Assembly: GCA_017381015.1 (NCBI GenBank)
Contig: JAFOCV010000063.1
Coordinates: 1 to 46,036 of the forward strand
Direction: 5' to 3'
From: Bacteroidaceae bacterium
GTDB lineage: Bacteria; Bacteroidota; Bacteroidia; Bacteroidales; Bacteroidaceae
DNA length: 46,036 nt
Shown here: in pieces, positions 41,426-46,036 of the stretch
Position numbering within the stretch: the stretch's first letter is position 1
Layout: every line of letters starts with the position of its first letter
The notes under the pieces: model-generated
The model's input: only the letters and a program-made list of their open reading frames with translations
Told to the model about the DNA's origin: nothing
Database searches by the model: none
Translations under genes and position numbers: made by a program

Positions 41426-43216
41426 ATGTTTAGAAGTAAAAATTGTGGTGAGCTCAGACTTGCTAATGTAGGAGAGTCTGTAGTTCTCTCTGGATGGGTT
41501 CAGAGTGTGCACAACTTGGGTGCGCTTACATTCGTTGACCTACGTGATCGCTATGGCATTACCCAGTTGGCATTCAATGAGGATTGTGCCGATGAACTAA
41601 AGAACAAGGCAGGCAAATTGGGTCGTGAGTACGTGGTGCAAGCCAAGGGTACAGTAGCCGAACGATACTCAAAGAACAAGAACTTGCCCACCGGCGAGAT
41701 AGAAATCATGGTGGACGAATTGAATATCCTCAACGAATCCATCACACCTCCCTTTACCATTGAGGAGCAGAGTGATGGTGGTGATGATATCCGCATGAAG
41801 TATCGCTATCTCGACTTGCGTCGTCCCAATGTGCGCAAGAATCTGGAGCTACGTCATAAGTTTGCCTTCGAGGTGCGCAGATACCTTGATCAGCAGGGCT
41901 TCCTCGAGATAGAAACTCCCATTCTTGTTAATTCCACTCCCGAGGGTGCACGTGACTTCGTGGTGCCTTCTCGTATGAACCCAGGTCAGTTCTATGCCTT
42001 GCCTCAGAGCCCTCAGACCTTGAAGCAGTTGCTCATGGTGGCAGGTATGGATCGCTACTTCCAGATAGTAAAGTGTTTCCGTGATGAAGACTTGCGTGCC
42101 GACCGTCAACCCGAGTTTACACAGATTGATTGTGAGATGTCATTCGTTGAGCAGGAAGACGTATTGCAGGTTTTCGAAGGCATGAGCCGTCACCTCTTCA
42201 AGGAGCTCAAGGGGATTGATATCCCCGCTTTGCCTCGCATGACATGGGCACACGCCATGAAATACTATGGTAGCGACAAGCCCGATACTCGTTTCGAGAT
42301 GACCTTCGTCGAGTTGAAGAATCTTCAGCCAGACAATGCTTCTTCAGAAATCGTGGAGAGCATCTTCCCCGAAGGCTTTGCCGTATTCGATTCAGCACAA
42401 TACGTTGGTGCCATCTGTTGCCCCGGTCAGGCAGTATTGACCAGAAAGCAATTGGATCAGATTACCGACTTTGTAAAACGCCCACAGATTGGTGCCAAGG
42501 GTATGGTATACGCACGTGTAGAGGCTGATGGTAGTGTGAAGAGCAGCGTGGACAAGTTCTACACTCAGGATACACTTCAGGTTCTCAAGGAGAAGATGAA
42601 CGCTCAGGTGGGCGACCTGATTCTTATCCTTTCTGGCGACGATGCAATGCGTGTGAGAAAGCAGCTATGCGAACTACGTCTGGAGATGGGTCAGCGTATG
42701 GGTCTTCGTCCAAAAGACAAGTATTCTTGCCTATGGGTGGTGGACTTCCCCATGTATGAGTGGAGCGACGAGGAACAGCGCCTCATGGCCATGCATCATC
42801 CCTTCACCTCGCCCAAGCCCGAGGATGTACCCCTATTGGATACCGACCCTGCCAAGGTGAGAGCCAATGCCTACGATATGGTTATCAATGGTGTGGAAGT
42901 AGGTGGTGGTAGCATTCGTATTCACGATGCCAACCTCCAGCAGAAGATATTCGAGATACTAGGCTTCACTCCCGAACAGGCACAGGAGAAGTTTGGCTTC
43001 CTGATGAATGCCTTCAAGTATGGTGCACCTCCTCATGGTGGTTTGGCTTATGGTCTTGACCGCTTCGTTAGCCTCTTTGCCGAGCTGGATAGCATTCGTG
43101 ACGTTATCGCCTTCCCCAAGAACAATAGTGGTCGTGATGTCATGCTGGACGCACCTGGTGTTATCGACCAGAAGCAGTTGGATGAGCTCAATCTGGCAAT
43201 CAACATTACCGAGTAA
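41426..43216 (+). CDS. aspS: Aspartyl-tRNA synthetase
   Basis: This class II synthetase charges tRNA-Asp in the cytosol. The 596 residues follow the bacterial AspRS layout. The OB-fold anticodon-binding domain includes [26 protein letters not shown]. Motif 1 includes YRYLDLRRP, and motif 2 is [18 protein letters not shown]. The GAD insertion lies between about 280 and 420. Motif 3 is [13 protein letters not shown]. Length is typical of bacterial AspRS. It ends with a long hairpin terminator. No T-box or other leader regulation was recognised in the 139-bp leader after the tRNA-Lys terminator. Confidence 0.97.
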   Translation: MFRSKNCGELRLANVGESVVLSGWVQSVHNLGALTFVDLRDRYGITQLAFNEDCADELKNKAGKLGREYVVQAKGTVAERYSKNKNLPTGEIEIMVDELNILNESITPPFTIEEQSDGGDDIRMKYRYLDLRRPNVRKNLELRHKFAFEVRRYLDQQGFLEIETPILVNSTPEGARDFVVPSRMNPGQFYALPQSPQTLKQLLMVAGMDRYFQIVKCFRDEDLRADRQPEFTQIDCEMSFVEQEDVLQVFEGMSRHLFKELKGIDIPALPRMTWAHAMKYYGSDKPDTRFEMTFVELKNLQPDNASSEIVESIFPEGFAVFDSAQYVGAICCPGQAVLTRKQLDQITDFVKRPQIGAKGMVYARVEADGSVKSSVDKFYTQDTLQVLKEKMNAQVGDLILILSGDDAMRVRKQLCELRLEMGQRMGLRPKDKYSCLWVVDFPMYEWSDEEQRLMAMHHPFTSPKPEDVPLLDTDPAKVRANAYDMVINGVEVGGGSIRIHDANLQQKIFEILGFTPEQAQEKFGFLMNAFKYGAPPHGGLAYGLDRFVSLFAELDSIRDVIAFPKNNSGRDVMLDAPGVIDQKQLDELNLAINITE

Positions 43217-43242
43217 TTCCCTGTAGGAATAGTCTTTATAAA

Positions 43243-43285
43243 ATGCTCCCCATCTTGTATCTCAGCAAGATGGGGAGTATGTTTT
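43243..43285. terminator. Intrinsic terminator of aspS, possibly bidirectional
   Basis: CTCCCCATCTTG (43246-43257) pairs perfectly with CAAGATGGGGAG (43266-43277), extended by ATG/TAT at the base (43243-43245 and 43278-43280), then GTTTTGC. It lies between the convergent aspS and CotH genes. Confidence 0.8.
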
Positions 43286-43294
43286 GCTAGAGGA

Positions 43295-44803
43295 TTACAG
43301 ATCCTGATTCAACCATTCAAAGCGTTTGTCCAACCACGTTTTCAGTTCTTGCACCTCGTTTTCGTAGGAGCCCATTATTGTGTTATTGGGCCATGTGTGT
43401 TCGTACAATGTATTCCACTTATAGTTGTTTTCTATAATAGAATACTTTAGATACTGGGCATTGGCATTTATTTCATTAAACAAATCATTGCGTTTAGAAT
43501 AGAAGTAGTCAAATCTCTCTCTGACCTTTTGCTCAAAATTAGGGTCTTGGAATAAGCGTCTAAACCACGACACGTTTCTTATCCAATAACCTGCAGTATT
43601 TGCACACTCTGCATTGTAATTGATATTGCCAAAAGCTATGTCAAAGTCCCATAGAGGTCCCATTTTCAACTTGCCTTCTCTGCTTAGATTCATGTAACAA
43701 CTGGTAAAAAAGTTTGCATCACAATTCTTTCCAATTTCATTTATCAGATACCAATCCACAAACGAGTTGACATCAATATATTTGGCATAACCATTTTCCT
43801 TGTCTTTGAAGTTGTCGCAGAAGAGTACAGAGTCAACTGTTGCCAGATATCTCACTACGTAATTATAAGCTTCGCTATTTATCTTTACTTCAGGGTCTTT
43901 GATGTTGATAGGATAACCGATATGAGCCACCTTGAATGTAATATCCTCTGCCTCAGCCTTTGAGTCTATCTCCAATAAGAAGCCGTCATCACCTACATTC
44001 ACACGATTTTTAGAAATCTTCAGTTGCTCTCCTAGTTGATAAGTTCCATTATACACGCCGTTAAGAACTACGTCCACGAAATGAGTTCTGTTAGTGTACT
44101 CCAGATTGCTCATTCTTCCTAGATCGAAAGCCGTTTCGTTGCGCAACGAGGTCTTGTCCGTGTAATTGGCTAGAAGCACCCATTCCTTGTCAGCAGGTTC
44201 TCCCAATAGTGACACCTTTTCGTCAAACTTAATCTTGTATGGCTTCTTTGGGAATGTCCATGTAGAGTTACCTCTACCCTTAATCTTCATAGTGCTTTCA
44301 AAGATATCACCAGCACCTCTGGTTTCTATATCTTCCACTATTTTGATGCTACCCTTGACGTAATCGTCCTTGGATGTGATAGCCACACCATTCTCTGTAT
44401 TGATATACAGGATTGGTAATCCAGTAAAACTCTTTACTCTTAATACATACTTTATAGTATTTTCTCCATTTGTTAAGATAAGGTTTGTTGGACGAGAGCA
44501 ATCGATAGGCGTGATACCGCTAAGTATCTTTTTACCATCTACTATGATTTCTCCAGTATTTGTATTAAAGTTTGGTATCAGCGTTTTATGTTCCATGATA
44601 TGAGGAATATGGCATTCGATGACGCTATCTCCCAGTATGTTACATTTTATGTCTGATATCAATACGCGATTGTTGTTCTTTGCTAAGAAACTAAATTCGC
44701 TCAATCTCATCTGTTTCTCGTTTGTATGAATGTCCTCTACGTCATTGTTACATGACGTCAAGAAAGAGAAACTAAGTAATAAATAAAAGATTTTTCTAAT
44801 CAT
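43295..44803 (-). CDS. CotH kinase-family lipoprotein
   Basis: This 502-residue protein starts with a lipoprotein signal (MIRKIFYLLLSFSFLTSC, cysteine at residue 18). It contains an N-terminal Ig-like region, then a CotH domain: TMKIKGRGNSTWTFPKKPYKIKF, the nucleotide-related stretch LLANYTDKTSLRNETAFDL, and MGPLWDFDIAFGN near the end. CotH proteins in spores are atypical protein kinases; surface versions in Bacteroidota are of unknown function. The invariant D in LWDFD is kept. The gene lies 28 bp downstream of a membrane-protein gene on the same strand, with which it is probably cotranscribed. Confidence 0.88.
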   Translation of the reverse strand: MIRKIFYLLLSFSFLTSCNNDVEDIHTNEKQMRLSEFSFLAKNNNRVLISDIKCNILGDSVIECHIPHIMEHKTLIPNFNTNTGEIIVDGKKILSGITPIDCSRPTNLILTNGENTIKYVLRVKSFTGLPILYINTENGVAITSKDDYVKGSIKIVEDIETRGAGDIFESTMKIKGRGNSTWTFPKKPYKIKFDEKVSLLGEPADKEWVLLANYTDKTSLRNETAFDLGRMSNLEYTNRTHFVDVVLNGVYNGTYQLGEQLKISKNRVNVGDDGFLLEIDSKAEAEDITFKVAHIGYPINIKDPEVKINSEAYNYVVRYLATVDSVLFCDNFKDKENGYAKYIDVNSFVDWYLINEIGKNCDANFFTSCYMNLSREGKLKMGPLWDFDIAFGNINYNAECANTAGYWIRNVSWFRRLFQDPNFEQKVRERFDYFYSKRNDLFNEINANAQYLKYSIIENNYKWNTLYEHTWPNNTIMGSYENEVQELKTWLDKRFEWLNQDL

Positions 44804-44831
44804 ATTGTTTTGATTTTAAATATTTTATGTA

Positions 44832-45779
44832 TCAATTCTGTGTCTTTGAGTCATTGAATGGTATTATGTACACTTTTTCACCGCCTTGTTCGTTAAGTCC
44901 TCGTTCCACGAAAACGTCTTTGTTGACATTTATCAGGAAACTCTTAAGCATTTGGCCAGCAAACAATATTTTAGCATAGGTGCTATCTTTGTCAGAATAG
45001 CGCTCAAAATTATAATCTGTAGCTAGGACTGTGTTATTGTTTGCATTGGTTTTTCCCTTCTGCGCTTCCAAAATTTTATTTCTCGCATCCAGGGCAGTCT
45101 TGCTGCTATCTAGCATTGTCTCTATACGCTTGTCATAACCATCTTTGTTAAAGTCGTCCGATACTCGTTTCAATTCCCATAACTCATATATCGTAATCAA
45201 TATACGTTTGGTCAGAAAGGATGGTTTGAGTAATAAGGTTTTCAAATCTCGTTGTTTGGTTTCTAAAGAGATGCTCTTGTCCTTAAAATGCATTAGAGCA
45301 GTATCTATTTCATAGTTGTAGTTGCGTAGATTCAGGTACAGATTGTGCATCACTTCGTACTTCTTTCCATTGCCATAAAAAGCCTCTAGATGCATGTTCT
45401 CCATAGGTATCTTTAGCTTCACTAGATGCTCCTCCGAAGGATAACCTTCAAAACTAATATCTTCCAGTTTTGTTTTGATGGTATAGGTAATAACTAGATT
45501 TCTATACAAATGTCTCACCAGATCTAGCAACAAATTGCGTTGCGTGTCCTGAGAAATCTTTTGTGTATTGTCAGATGTATTTTTCTGGGAAAGGTATGTA
45601 AAGAATGAAAACAACAATGCAATAACGGCTATTAGGATGTTGAAACCATCCCACCAAAATTCAAACGTAGTGTTTTGCGCAGTAGCTCTAGTGAATTCCT
45701 GAATATTAGTCAAGTGATCATAGTTAACCAAGTTGGAATCCACCACCACCGCATTTGCTAGTAATATAATTTTGTCCAT
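44832..45779 (-). CDS. Unrecognised protein with one membrane segment
   Basis: I do not recognise this 315-residue protein. It has one clear hydrophobic segment (about residues 44-63, GFNILIAVIALLFSFFTYLS). That leaves a short N-terminal part on one side and a long helical, charged part on the other (NTSDNTQKISQDTQRNLLLDL and further coiled-coil-like stretches). No signal-peptide cleavage site, enzyme motif or repeat was seen. It precedes the CotH gene by 28 bp and likely forms an operon with it. It has higher A+T than most neighbours, as does the CotH gene, so the pair could be laterally acquired. Function unknown. Confidence 0.7.
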   Translation of the reverse strand: MDKIILLANAVVVDSNLVNYDHLTNIQEFTRATAQNTTFEFWWDGFNILIAVIALLFSFFTYLSQKNTSDNTQKISQDTQRNLLLDLVRHLYRNLVITYTIKTKLEDISFEGYPSEEHLVKLKIPMENMHLEAFYGNGKKYEVMHNLYLNLRNYNYEIDTALMHFKDKSISLETKQRDLKTLLLKPSFLTKRILITIYELWELKRVSDDFNKDGYDKRIETMLDSSKTALDARNKILEAQKGKTNANNNTVLATDYNFERYSDKDSTYAKILFAGQMLKSFLINVNKDVFVERGLNEQGGEKVYIIPFNDSKTQN

Positions 45780-45801
45780 TATTTTATTATTAAGTTCACC
45801 G

Positions 45802-45809
45802 CAAAAGTA
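45802..45809 (-). promoter_or_regulatory. -7 element for the membrane-protein/CotH pair
   Basis: CAAAAGTA on the plus strand is TACTTTTG on the minus strand, 23 bp before the start codon. The -33 region is only a weak match. Confidence 0.5.
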
Positions 45810-45837
45810 TGAATAATTTTTTAATAATAAAAGAAAC

Positions 45838-46036
45838 TTAGTTTAAAATAGCCATTTTGCTACATTCCACTGTCATCTGCATTCTCATGGTCCTTATCAA
45901 AGTTATATCTATAATGTCGTATGATACAACACCCTCTTTGTTGACTTGTAATCCCAGTGCAATGTATGTTGCATTTCTTGTTCTTAGGTTTTATGCACGA
46001 AGGGAGTGTAAGGTTTTGGATGTAATTGTTTTTCTC
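45838..46036 (-). other. Possible degenerate coding remnant at the window edge
   Basis: The last 200 bp are not covered by a convincing gene. On the minus strand, one frame (stop TAA at 45838-45840) reads protein-like text ending MTVECSKMAILN, and it contains RNATYIALGLQVNKEG. That frame has no good start, and an in-frame TAA at 45991-45993 precedes it; before that stop the frame is open to the window edge (KTITSKTLHSLRA). The YIALGL stretch vaguely resembles a core motif of mutator-type (IS256) transposases, which I cannot confirm. It could be a nonsense-mutated gene end or chance. Confidence 0.25.

Overview
The window is a piece of a Bacteroidota chromosome, most likely order Bacteroidales and probably Prevotellaceae (genus not certain). 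Several signs agree. Promoters fit the Bacteroidota sigma-A pattern TTTG-N19-21-TAnnTTTG. There are families largely confined to that phylum (DUF4270 lipoprotein, DUF4295/bL38-like ribosomal protein, DUF2027-Smr protein, truncated GT5 protein). Secreted proteins carry lipoprotein signals or a shared C-terminal tail, and several enzymes point to an anaerobic, glycan-feeding gut or oral lifestyle.

Layout. 1-5.4 kb: the chaperone HtpG and the AAA+ unfoldase ClpC on the minus strand, then tRNA-Arg(UCU) followed by a 9-bp tandem repeat. 5.4-6.5 kb: a DUF2027-Smr protein, separated from a divergent gene by a cluster of TGGCAG/CTGCCA palindromes. 6.5-14.3 kb: three secreted or surface proteins, namely an M60 mucin-type peptidase, a SIMPL/DUF541 protein and a GH20 hexosaminidase whose last part is displaced by a one-base frameshift. 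14.7-15.7 kb: a probable outer-membrane barrel protein. 15.8-19.3 kb: carB behind a leader with an 18-codon reading frame and a strong intrinsic terminator, which looks like an attenuator. 19.4-22.7 kb: a membrane acyltransferase-like protein paired with an alpha/beta hydrolase, converging on lrgA-lrgB. 22.9-27.3 kb: rubrerythrin, rubredoxin, a tyrosine phenol-lyase-like PLP enzyme and a serine-type sulfatase. 27.5-30.3 kb: housekeeping genes map, tsaD, rpmB, rpmG and a DUF4295 gene. 30.4-34.2 kb: a DPP III-like lipoprotein peptidase, and on the other strand panC-panD-mce. 34.4-41.1 kb: truncated GT5 protein, DUF4270 lipoprotein, Dna2-like nuclease-helicase and a WalJ-type MBL protein. 41.1-43.2 kb: tRNA-Lys(CUU) and aspS. 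43.3-46 kb: a CotH-family lipoprotein, an unrecognised single-pass membrane protein and a possible coding remnant at the window edge.

How they fit together. The M60 peptidase (mucin O-glycoproteins), the GH20 hexosaminidase (terminal GlcNAc/GalNAc) and the sulfatase (sulfated sugars) have complementary activities for attacking host mucins, although no susC/susD pair is present and the sulfatase lies 12 kb away. Rubrerythrin and rubredoxin form a peroxide-detoxifying pair. Most of the rest is conserved housekeeping.

I found no phage, transposon, CRISPR array or clear defence island. The best candidates for something undescribed are the carB leader attenuator, the palindrome cluster at 6237-6324, the GT5 protein without its glucan-synthase motif that precedes DUF4270, and the tyrosine phenol-lyase-like enzyme with a changed PLP-contacting residue. 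All assignments come from reading the sequence and from memory of the families; no database search was run.
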